Shown here one piece after another: positions 6,872 to 13,941 of a stretch of DNA of 15,491 nucleotides. The position numbers and the translations under genes were made by a program. The DNA is taken from positions 1 to 15,491 of the forward strand of contig CAZIRB010000053.1 in the NCBI GenBank assembly GCA_964541695.1, read 5' to 3'. Source of the DNA: CAZKGE01 sp964541695 (GTDB lineage: Bacteria > Bacillota > Clostridia > Christensenellales > CAG-138). The notes under the pieces were generated by a model, which worked only from the letters and a program-made list of their open reading frames with translations, did not search any database and was not told the DNA's origin. How positions within the stretch are numbered: position 1 is the first letter of the stretch; each line of letters begins with the position of its first letter.

Positions 6872-8992
6872 ATGGCTATTCGGGACACGGCGGCGTACAG
6901 CGTTTTTGGTGCAGACGTATTTTCTGATGATGTGATGCAGCAGCGGCTGGCGCCGGATGTGTACGCATCGCTGCGCAGGACGATCGAGGAGGGCGGCGGC
7001 CTGGCCTTTGAGACGGCGGAAGCGGTCGCCAAGGCGATGATGGACTGGGCCATCGAGAAGGGCGCGACGCACTACACGCACTGGTTCCAGCCGATGACCG
7101 GCGCGACGGCCGAGAAGCGCGATACCTTTCTGAGTTTTTCGGAGCTGGACAAAGCGCCGATCCCGGGCTTTTCAGCCAAGGCGCTGATCAAGGGCGAGGC
7201 GGACGGCTCGTCGTTCCCGACGGGCGGACTGCGCGCCACGTTCGAGGCGCGCGGCTACACGACGTGGGACTGCACGAGCCCGGCGTTCGTCAAGCGCGAC
7301 GCAAACGGCGTGGGCTGCCTGTGCATTCCGACGGCGTTCTGCTCGTTCTCGGGCGACGCGCTCGACGAAAAGACGCCGCTTCTGCGCTCGATGGAGGCCG
7401 TGAGCAAGCAGGCGGTGCGCGTGCTGCGGCTGCTCGGCGACGATAAGACCAAGCGCGTGATCGCGACCGTCGGCGCGGAGCAGGAGTATTTTTTGATCGA
7501 CAAGCGCGCGTTCAACCGCAGGAAGGACCTCGTCTACACGGGCCGCACGCTGTTCGGCGCGCCGCCGGCCAAGGGGCAGGAGCTCTCGGACCAGTACTAC
7601 GCCGCGACGCCGGACCGCGTGATCCGGTTCATGCACGAGCTCAACGAGGCGCTGTGGCGCATGGGCGTGCCGTGCAAGACGGAGCACAACGAGGTCGCGC
7701 CGTCGCAGTACGAGCTTGCCCCGGTGTTCGTCTCCTGCAATCTCGCGGTCGACCACAACCAGATCGTGATGGAGATGATGCGCCGCGTCGCGGACAGAAA
7801 CGGCATGACCTGCCTATTGCATGAAAAGCCGTTTTCCAACATCAACGGCTCCGGCAAGCACAACAACTGGTCGCTGTCGACCGACGGCGGCAGGAACCTT
7901 CTCAAGCCCGGCAAGGATGACGCGTCGAACCGCGAGTTCTTCACGTTCCTCGTCGCGGCGGTCGCGGCCGTGGACGAGTACGCCGACATGCTGCGCTACA
8001 GCTGCTCTTCGATCGGCAACGAGCACAGGCTCGGCGGGCACGAGGCGCCGACGCCGATCATATCGGTGTTCCTCGGCAGCAAACTGTCCTCGGAGCTCGA
8101 CGCTTTGGCCGAAGGGCTCGGCGTCGTGCCGCACAAGAGGGAGGAGATGCAGCTCGGCGTCTCCACGATGGCGGCGTTCCGCAAGGACGACACCGACCGG
8201 AACCGCACGTCGCCGTTCGCGTTCACCGGCAACAAGTTTGAGTTCCGCATGGTCGGCTCGAGCCAGTCGCTCGGCATGCCGAACACCGTGCTGAACACGA
8301 TCGTGGCCGAGGAGCTAATGTGCATTGCGGACGCGCTCGAAAAGGAGAAGGACCCGGCCGCCGCCTGGCAGAAGGTGATCGTCGGCCTCTACAAAAAACA
8401 CGCGCGCGTTATCTTCAACGGCAACAACTACGACCCGGCCTGGGCGGCGGAAGCCAAGCGCCGCGGCCTGCCGAATATCGAGAGCACCGTCGACGCGATC
8501 AACGTCGCCGCCGAGAAGCGCGTGCACGACGTGTTCAAAAAACACGGCGTCATGACCGATTCCGAGATCGCCGCGCGCCGCGAGATCGCGCTCAAAAACT
8601 ACGCGACCGCGGGCCGCATCGAGGCAATGACGATGCTCAAGATGACCAAGCAGTCGCTCCTGCCCGCCGCCGCGCGCTACAGCGGCGAGCTCGTCGATAT
8701 CGTCGCCAAGTCCCAGGGCTGCGGCCTGGCTTCTCCCGCGCAGTCCGCCATGCTGCGCGACCTCAACCGCGCGCTCAACGACGCGCGCCTGGCCGCGAAC
8801 GCGCTCGAGACCGCGCTCGGGAACATGCCCGAGGACGAGAACGCGTATGAGCTGGCCGAGTCGCTGCGCGGCACCGTGCAGCCGCGCATGGAGCGGCTCC
8901 GCGAGGCCGTCGACAAGCTCGAGTGCATCGTCGACAAAAAATACTGGCCGCTGCCCTCGTACGGCGAGATGCTGTTCCGCATCGCCGACTAA
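6872..8992 (+). CDS. glnN: Glutamine synthetase, class III (GlnN type)
   Basis: Makes glutamine from glutamate, ammonia and ATP, the main ammonia-assimilation step, in the cytoplasm. With the ATG at 6872 (GGGAGG 8 bases upstream) the product has 706 residues, the size of class III enzymes and far longer than the roughly 440-470 of class I. Class III landmarks are HYTHWFQPMTGATAEKRD (about 67-84), the metal/glutamate site EHNEVAPSQYELAPVF (271-286), GSGKHNNWSLST (about 326-337) and NRTSPFAFTGNKFEFRM (444-460). The C-terminal 150 residues are helical and class-specific. The gene stands alone: repeats and a hairpin lie on each side, with no regulator or ammonium transporter beside it. An in-frame ATG at 6854 is possible but has no good ribosome site. 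Confidence 0.96.
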   Translation: MAIRDTAAYSVFGADVFSDDVMQQRLAPDVYASLRRTIEEGGGLAFETAEAVAKAMMDWAIEKGATHYTHWFQPMTGATAEKRDTFLSFSELDKAPIPGFSAKALIKGEADGSSFPTGGLRATFEARGYTTWDCTSPAFVKRDANGVGCLCIPTAFCSFSGDALDEKTPLLRSMEAVSKQAVRVLRLLGDDKTKRVIATVGAEQEYFLIDKRAFNRRKDLVYTGRTLFGAPPAKGQELSDQYYAATPDRVIRFMHELNEALWRMGVPCKTEHNEVAPSQYELAPVFVSCNLAVDHNQIVMEMMRRVADRNGMTCLLHEKPFSNINGSGKHNNWSLSTDGGRNLLKPGKDDASNREFFTFLVAAVAAVDEYADMLRYSCSSIGNEHRLGGHEAPTPIISVFLGSKLSSELDALAEGLGVVPHKREEMQLGVSTMAAFRKDDTDRNRTSPFAFTGNKFEFRMVGSSQSLGMPNTVLNTIVAEELMCIADALEKEKDPAAAWQKVIVGLYKKHARVIFNGNNYDPAWAAEAKRRGLPNIESTVDAINVAAEKRVHDVFKKHGVMTDSEIAARREIALKNYATAGRIEAMTMLKMTKQSLLPAAARYSGELVDIVAKSQGCGLASPAQSAMLRDLNRALNDARLAANALETALGNMPEDENAYELAESLRGTVQPRMERLREAVDKLECIVDKKYWPLPSYGEMLFRIAD

Positions 8993-9016
8993 GGGGGGCG
9001 GGGGAACGGGGGACGC

Positions 9017-9240
9017 GCAGGGGCGTTGCCCCTGCACCCCACCAAGGGCCCTCGGCCCTTGGAACCCCAGGAGCCGGACACATTGTTGAATCCTCTGCCT
9101 ATTATTGGGATTCAAAGGGACATGTCCCTTTGGAAATCCTGCGCTAAAGAGCAGCCGCAACGGCTGCTCTTTTATTATTTGGGTTTCCAAAGGGCCTTCG
9201 GCCCTTTGGCGGGTGTTTGAGGGCGGAGCCCTCAACGTAT
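9017..9240. repeat. Palindromic mosaic between glnN and the leuA-like gene
   Basis: At least six inverted repeats stand head to tail: GCAGGGGC/GCCCCTGC (9017-9035), CCAAGGGCC/GGCCCTTGG (9042-9062), TTGAATCC/GGATTCAA (9086-9115), the perfect 20-base palindrome CAAAGGGACATGTCCCTTTG (9113-9132), CCAAAGGGCC/GGCCCTTTGG (9187-9209) and TTGAGGGC/GCCCTCAA (9217-9235). A true terminator (9146-9174) is embedded. The last module, with CCCTCAACGTATC after it, also occurs near 108-135. I see no gene in 8993-9491. Confidence 0.82.
9146..9174 (+). terminator. Strong intrinsic terminator downstream of glnN
   Basis: A perfect 12-bp stem, AAAGAGCAGCCG (9146-9157) with CGGCTGCTCTTT (9161-9172), a 3-base loop, and a T-rich tail TTTATTATTT. 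It would end the glnN transcript. The opposite strand also has a run of T, so it may work both ways. Confidence 0.88.
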
Positions 9241-9301
9241 CCCCCAATCCCTCGTCCCCCTTTTCCCTGTCACACTTCCCGAAAAGATTGTATATTGTAT
9301 A

Positions 9302-9330
9302 TTGACAGCATAATACCCCTGTGGTATCAT
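9302..9330 (+). promoter_or_regulatory. Sigma-A promoter of the leuA-like/fusion operon
   Basis: TTGACA at 9302-9307, a 17-base spacer, then TATCAT at 9325-9330. It directs transcription through a leader of about 155 bases to the leuA-like gene at 9492. Confidence 0.78.
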
Positions 9331-9339
9331 GCAAAAAAT

Positions 9340-9460
9340 AGCGCGGGAGGGGCCGAAAGCCCCGGAATCCGCGGCGCGGAAAGCGCTGTTTTTATTTTGA
9401 TTAGGTCCCAGCGGCACGTCCTTGAGGCCGCCCACTCGGCGGTCCCAAGGATATTTTTAT
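9340..9460 (+). promoter_or_regulatory. Hairpin-rich leader, candidate attenuator
   Basis: Two hairpins are each followed by a T-rich run. CGGCGC (9372-9377) pairs with GCGCTG (9383-9388), then TTTTTATTTT. CCTTG-a-GG-CCGCC (9420-9432) pairs with GGCGG-t-CC-CAAGG (9438-9450), then ATATTTTTAT. AGCGC (9340-9344) could instead pair with GCGCT (9383-9387) and open the first one, with GGGGC/GCCCC (9349-9363) nested inside. This could be transcription attenuation. I find no T-box motif, no known riboswitch core and no convincing Leu-rich leader peptide. Confidence 0.4.
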
Positions 9461-9491
9461 CAGGACGCGCTGGACCGGAAGGAGAAACGGC

Positions 9492-10913
9492 ATGGAGAAC
9501 CTTTTCATTTCCGACGTAACGCTGCGCCAGGAACAGAAGCGGGCGGAGGCCGCGCTTAGCTTCCGCGAGAAGCTGGAGATTGCGCGCGCGTTGGACCGAC
9601 TGCGATTGCGCGGCGTAGAGCTGCCGGCCATCCGGAATGAGAAGGCCGACGTGCTGTTGATCAAGTCAATCGCGTCCGCGGTCAGGGACAGCCGTCTGGT
9701 ACTGCCGGTCGGGCTGAGCGCCGAGGGCGTGGAGACGGCCTACGCCGCGGTGCGCGGCGCGGCGCACCCGTGCCTGCAGGTATCGGTGCCGACGTCGACG
9801 ACGCAGATGGAGTACATCTGCCACAAGAAGCCGGACCAAATGCTGGAGCTGATCGCCGAGCTGGTATCGGCGGCCAAAAAGACCGGCGCGGAGGTCGAGT
9901 TTGCCGCGGAGGACGCCACGCGCAGCGAGAAGGAGTTTCTGTACCGCGCACTGGACGCGGCGGTTACGGCCGGCGCGGACATCGTCACGCTGTGCGACGC
10001 GTCGGACGGCATGCTGCCCGAGGACTTCGGGCAGTTCGTGCAGGACGTATTCGCGCATGTTCCCGCGCTTTCGGGCAAGCTCGTCGGCGTGCAGTGCACG
10101 GACGCGCTGAGATTGGCGGCGGCGTGCTCGATCGCGGCGGCCAAGGCGGGCGCGCGGCTGATCAAGACCGCGGCGGGCGACGACGGCCTGCTCTCGCTCG
10201 AGACGATCGCGGGCATTTTGCGCGCGCGGGGCATGGATATGGGCTTTTCGACGGACATCGCCGTCACGGAGCTGACGCGGACGGCGGGGCAGGTGCGGCG
10301 GCTGGCCGACGTCAAGCGCGGCGCGCCCGCTTTGGAAAAGACGGGCGACAGACCGCGCGCGGACGCGGAGCCGCGGCTCTCGCGCACGAGCGCGCTGCCG
10401 GAGGTCGCGGCGGCCGTGTCAAAGCTCGGCTACGAGCTCTCCGAGGAGGACGTGGCCAAGGTCTACGACGCGTTCACCCGGATTGCGGAGAAAAAGGACG
10501 TGGGCGAGAAGGAGCTTGACGCGATTGTGGCCAGTGCCGCTTTGCAGGTGCCGCCGGCTTACACGCTCGAGAGCTACGTCATCAACAGCGGCAACGTGAT
10601 CACGGCGACGGCGCACATCAAGCTCCTGCGCCAGGGCAAAACGCTGCAGGGCTTTGGCCTGGGCGACGGCCCGATCGACGCGGCGTTCCTGGCGGTCGAG
10701 CAGTGCATCGGGCATCACTACGAACTCGACGATTTCCAGATACAGGCCGTGACGGAGGGGCGCGAGGCGATGGGCCACGCGCTGATCCGCCTGCGCGCGG
10801 GCGGCAAGCTGTATTCCGGCAACGGCATCTCGACCGACATCATCGGCGCGAGCATCCATGCATATCTGAACGCGCTCAACAAAATCGCGTATGAGGAGGG
10901 CGGGCGCACATGA
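9492..10913 (+). CDS. LeuA-like protein (DRE-TIM barrel plus LeuA allosteric domain) lacking the His-x-His metal motif
   Basis: The 473 residues follow 2-isopropylmalate synthase and its relatives. The N-terminal TIM barrel begins SDVTLRQEQ (7-15), where the family has D-T-T-L-R-D-G-E-Q, and continues with VSVPTSTTQMEY (97-108) and VEFAAEDATRSEKEF (135-149). The expected metal-binding H-x-H-N-D is GVQCTDAL (199-206), so both His are replaced, and the GNA-type loop reads GDDGLLSLE. The C-terminal domain (about 353-468) is by contrast very well kept (FGLGDGPIDAAF 388-399, STDIIGASIHAYLNAL 447-462); in LeuA this domain binds leucine. It may be an enzyme with changed chemistry or a sensor. AGGAG precedes the ATG, and the stop overlaps the next gene by 4 bases. 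Homocitrate or citramalate synthase activity would also require the lost metal site. Confidence 0.85.
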   Translation: MENLFISDVTLRQEQKRAEAALSFREKLEIARALDRLRLRGVELPAIRNEKADVLLIKSIASAVRDSRLVLPVGLSAEGVETAYAAVRGAAHPCLQVSVPTSTTQMEYICHKKPDQMLELIAELVSAAKKTGAEVEFAAEDATRSEKEFLYRALDAAVTAGADIVTLCDASDGMLPEDFGQFVQDVFAHVPALSGKLVGVQCTDALRLAAACSIAAAKAGARLIKTAAGDDGLLSLETIAGILRARGMDMGFSTDIAVTELTRTAGQVRRLADVKRGAPALEKTGDRPRADAEPRLSRTSALPEVAAAVSKLGYELSEEDVAKVYDAFTRIAEKKDVGEKELDAIVASAALQVPPAYTLESYVINSGNVITATAHIKLLRQGKTLQGFGLGDGPIDAAFLAVEQCIGHHYELDDFQIQAVTEGREAMGHALIRLRAGGKLYSGNGISTDIIGASIHAYLNALNKIAYEEGGRT

Positions 10914-13423
10914 AGCTTTCGTTTTCCACACGCGGCTGGAAGGACTGCGGCTGGGAGGACTTCCTGGCGGCAGCCAAGGCGACCGGTTTTTCCGGCATCG
11001 AGCTGCACGGCGTGATCCATACGCCGTGGACGCAGGACGGCGGCCCGTTCGACCGGGCCAGCGCCCGGTGCACGGTGCGCCGCATGTTCGACGAGGGGCT
11101 GCGGCTGACCTGCGTCGACTCGGTCTGCGACATCTCGCACGCGGAGGCGGCCGGCGAGGAGGAGCTCGCCGCCTGCGTAAAGCTGGCGCACGATTTCGCG
11201 ATCCCCTACGTGCGCGTGCGCGCGTCCGATGCGTCTGAACCGGGGCTCGCCGCGGCCGAGGCCTGCGTCGCGCGCGCGCTGCCAAATGCCGAGGAGAAAA
11301 ACGTCACGCTGCTCGTCGAAACCGTCGGCGCGTTCTCCGACACGGCCAAGCTAAGGGATTTCCTCATGCGCTTTTCGAGCGATTCACTCGCCGCGCTCTG
11401 GGACCTGCACCACCCGTATTTTGATCACAACGAGTCGCCCGAGACGAGCATCCAGAACCTCGGCGCGTACGTCAAGCACGTGCACGTCAAGGATTCGTCG
11501 ACACAGGACGGCAAGCGCGTTTACTGCCTGCCGGGCGAGGGCGCGCTGCCCATGACGGAGCTGATGAACGCGCTGGCCTCGATCAACTACGACGGCTTCA
11601 TCTCGCTCGAGTGGGACCCGCGCTGGATGCCGGAGCTCGACGACATCGAGAGCGTGCTGGCCCACTTTTCCAACTACATGCAGCGCTTCGGCACGCCCGC
11701 GCGCAGTAAGCCCCACCTGTATAAGAACAAGGCCGGCACGGGCACCTTCGTCTGGCGCAAGGACATCCTGATCGACTCGACGTTCTCGCGCGTGCTCGAC
11801 CGCATGGCGGAGGAGTACCCGGACCAGTACGCGTTCAAGTACACGACGCTGGACTATACGCGTACGTACGCGGAGTTTCGGGAGGACGTCAACGCCTGCT
11901 GCCGCGCGCTGCTCTCGCTCGGCGTGCGGCCGGGCAGCCACGTTGCGGTGTGGGCCACGAACCTGCCGCAGTGGTTCATCGCGTTCTGGGCGGCCACGAA
12001 AATCGGCGCGGTGCTCGTGACGGTCAACACGGCCTACAAGATCCACGAGGCGGAGTACCTGCTGCGGCAGTCGGACACGCACACGCTGATTCTGGAACAG
12101 GGCTTCCGTGACTCCGACTACGCGGGCATCGTCAACGAGCTCTGTCCGGAGCTGGCCAAGACGAAGCCCGGCAAGCCCCTGCGGAGCCGCAGGCTGCCGT
12201 TCTTGCGCAACGTGATCACGATCGGCTTCTCGCAGCCCGGCAGCTTGACCTGGGACGAGATGCTGCGCGAGGCGGAGAAGACCCCGGTTGAGGAGGTGCA
12301 TCGCCTTGCCGCCGCGATCGACCCGCACGACGTGTGCAACATGCAGTACACGTCCGGCACGACGGGCTTCCCCAAGGGCGTCATGCTCACGCACTACAAC
12401 ATCGTCAACAACGGCAAGTGCATCGGCGACCGCATGGACCTCTCGACCGCGGACCGCATGATGATCCACGTGCCGATGTTCCACTGCTTCGGCATGGTGC
12501 TGGCCATGACGGCCGCGATGACGCACGGCGCGACGCTTCTTCCGCTGCCGTATTTTTCGCCAAAGCCTGCGCTTGCCTGCATCAACCAGGAGCACATCAC
12601 GTGCTTCCACGGCGTGCCGACGATGTTCATCGCCATGCTCGAGCACCCGGACTTTGGGAAAACCGACTTCTCCAGCATGCGCACGGGCATCATGGCGGGC
12701 AGCCCCTGCCCGATCAGCGTCATGCGCGACGTGTTCGACCGGATGCACATGGACGAGATCACGATCGTGTTCGGCCAGACGGAAGCGTCGCCGGGCTGCA
12801 CGATGAGCTCGACGGACGACCCGCTCGAGGTGCGCGTCGGCACCGTGGGCCGCGCGCTGCCGGAGGTCGAGTGCCGCATCGTCGACCCGGAGACCGGCGC
12901 CGAGCTGCCGACGGGCCAGATCGGCGAGTTTGTCGCGCGCGGCTACAATATCATGAAGGGCTACTACAAGATGCCGGGCGCGACGCGCGCGGCCATCGAC
13001 GGCGATGGCTGGCTGCACACCGGCGACCTTGCCTGCAAGACGCCGGAGGGCAACTACCGCATCACGGGCCGGCTCAAGGACATGATCATCCGCGGCGGCG
13101 AGAACATCTACCCCAAGGAGATCGAGGAGTTCCTCTACACGCACCCGAAGGTCCGCGACGTGCAGGTGATCGGCGTGCCGGACGCGCAGTACGGCGAGGA
13201 GATCATGGCCTGCATCATCCTAAAGGATGGCGAGACGGCCACCGAGAAGGAGATCCAGGACTATGTGCGCGCGAGCATGTCCAAGCACAAGGTGCCGCGG
13301 TATGTCGAAATGGTGGATTCGTTCCCGATGAACGCGGCGGGTAAGATCATGAAGTACAAGATGCGCGAGGCGGCTATCGAGAAGCTCAAGCTCCAGAAGG
13401 CGGCCGAGATCGAGACCGCGTAA
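10910..13423 (+). CDS. Fusion: sugar-phosphate isomerase-like TIM barrel + acyl-CoA synthetase (AMP ligase)
   Basis: One continuous 837-residue frame. Residues 1 to about 262 resemble the xylose isomerase-like TIM barrels (AP endonuclease 2 family). The likely metal ligands are in place: Glu137 (LLVETVG), Asp165 (LWDLHHP), His192 (HVHVKD) and Glu234 (LEWDP). Residues about 285-830 are a full fatty-acyl-CoA-synthetase-like ligase: P-loop YTSGTTGFPKG (480-490), FGQTEAS (621-627), GWLHTGDL (700-707), the hinge ITGRLKDMIIRGGENIYPKEIEE (718-740) and catalytic Lys812 in AAGKIMKYKMRE. It should activate a carboxylic acid to an acyl-CoA with ATP. The barrel may isomerise or epimerise the acid or a hydroxy precursor. 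The start overlaps the leuA-like stop (ATGA), with GAGGAGG upstream. No frameshift or internal start with a ribosome site is seen at the junction. The substrate is unknown. Confidence 0.9.
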   Translation: MKLSFSTRGWKDCGWEDFLAAAKATGFSGIELHGVIHTPWTQDGGPFDRASARCTVRRMFDEGLRLTCVDSVCDISHAEAAGEEELAACVKLAHDFAIPYVRVRASDASEPGLAAAEACVARALPNAEEKNVTLLVETVGAFSDTAKLRDFLMRFSSDSLAALWDLHHPYFDHNESPETSIQNLGAYVKHVHVKDSSTQDGKRVYCLPGEGALPMTELMNALASINYDGFISLEWDPRWMPELDDIESVLAHFSNYMQRFGTPARSKPHLYKNKAGTGTFVWRKDILIDSTFSRVLDRMAEEYPDQYAFKYTTLDYTRTYAEFREDVNACCRALLSLGVRPGSHVAVWATNLPQWFIAFWAATKIGAVLVTVNTAYKIHEAEYLLRQSDTHTLILEQGFRDSDYAGIVNELCPELAKTKPGKPLRSRRLPFLRNVITIGFSQPGSLTWDEMLREAEKTPVEEVHRLAAAIDPHDVCNMQYTSGTTGFPKGVMLTHYNIVNNGKCIGDRMDLSTADRMMIHVPMFHCFGMVLAMTAAMTHGATLLPLPYFSPKPALACINQEHITCFHGVPTMFIAMLEHPDFGKTDFSSMRTGIMAGSPCPISVMRDVFDRMHMDEITIVFGQTEASPGCTMSSTDDPLEVRVGTVGRALPEVECRIVDPETGAELPTGQIGEFVARGYNIMKGYYKMPGATRAAIDGDGWLHTGDLACKTPEGNYRITGRLKDMIIRGGENIYPKEIEEFLYTHPKVRDVQVIGVPDAQYGEEIMACIILKDGETATEKEIQDYVRASMSKHKVPRYVEMVDSFPMNAAGKIMKYKMREAAIEKLKLQKAAEIETA

Positions 13424-13432
13424 TAAAATCGA

Positions 13433-13470
13433 GGCCGCGCCGCCGTGAAAAGCAAAGCGGCGGCGCGGCC
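13433..13470 (+). terminator. 13-bp hairpin after the fusion gene
   Basis: GGCCGCGCCGCCG (13433-13445) pairs perfectly with CGGCGGCGCGGCC (13458-13470) around a 12-base A-rich loop, 10 bases after the stop. No T run follows, so it may be an mRNA 3' end stabiliser or an inefficient terminator. Confidence 0.6.
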
Positions 13471-13549
13471 CATCCCGCGCAAGCGCCCGCGCCCGGCGCC
13501 GCACACTGCATAAAAATGCAATTGCAGCAAAAATTTTTGAAAATTGTCG

Positions 13550-13578
13550 TTGACAAAACGAAACGCCGCTGATACTAT
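13550..13578 (+). promoter_or_regulatory. Sigma-A promoter of the T-box transcript
   Basis: TTGACA at 13550-13555, a 17-base spacer, TACTAT at 13573-13578 with TGa before it (extended -10). The predicted start, about 13585, lies just ahead of the T-box Stem I. Confidence 0.85.
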
Positions 13579-13601
13579 ACATGATAATTTTATATTGCGA
13601 T

Positions 13602-13869
13602 AAAGGCTGTGACGAAGACGGACGAAGGCGCCGCGTGTAGAGAGCCGGGGAGGGTGGAAACCCGGCGGCAGGCAATTTCACAGGTCCCATCCCTTCCGAG
13701 CCGAGGGCATGAAAGCGCGGGGCGCAAGTAGAGCTTTCCGTACATGCCGCGTCAAGGCATAGGGCTTGATGGAGCCCGAAAGAGCGGCGTCTGATTCGAC
13801 GCAATTTGAGTGGTACCGCGGGAATAACGAACGTTACCCCGTCTCAAAGAAATTTGGGGCGGGTTTTTT
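13602..13869 (+). promoter_or_regulatory. T-box leader (tRNA-sensing riboswitch)
   Basis: The core T-box motif GAGTGGTACCGCGG is at 13808-13821. Stem I parts are also clear: GTGACGAAGACG (13609-13620), the AG bulge AGAGAG (about 13638-13644) and GGGTGGAAACCC (13652-13663). GGCT (13605-13608) pairs with AGCC (13699-13702), and GAAG (13614-13617) with CTTC (13692-13695). The S-turn region GCAAGTAGAGC lies at 13723-13733. TTTGAG (13805-13810) pairs with CTCAAA (13843-13848) in the antiterminator, which excludes the terminator. Uncharged tRNA would switch the gene on. The TGGT base opposite the tRNA end implies a discriminator A. That disfavours Gly or Ser and allows Ile, Val or Pro. The specifier codon is not resolved (candidates within 13684-13691: GTC, CCC, ATC). 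Confidence 0.92.
13836..13869 (+). terminator. T-box terminator
   Basis: ACCCcGTCTCAAA (13836-13848) pairs with TTTGGGGCGGGT (13853-13864) around loop GAAA with one bulged C and some G-U pairs, followed by T through 13869. Its 5' arm is the 3' arm of the antiterminator, the standard T-box switch. Confidence 0.92.
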
Positions 13870-13941
13870 ATATTTTCCCCGCGTAAATGCCGCGGGAACG
13901 AGCCATCAACCCATCGAAAAACTTGGCAAAGGAGAAAGCCC

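Noticed and set aside
9017..9240. CRISPR array or tRNA cluster
   Set aside because: The repeats are unlike one another, irregularly spaced and each self-complementary; there is no constant repeat with spacers, no cas gene and no cloverleaf.
9329..9400. Short frame at the start of the leuA-like leader as an attenuation leader peptide
   Set aside because: Its ATG lies in the -10 element, so it would not be transcribed from the 9302 promoter, and it has no run of Leu, Ile or Val control codons.
9340..9460. A second T-box in front of the leuA-like gene
   Set aside because: GGTCCC and CCTTGAG resemble parts of Stem I, but the diagnostic TGGNACCGCG core is absent.
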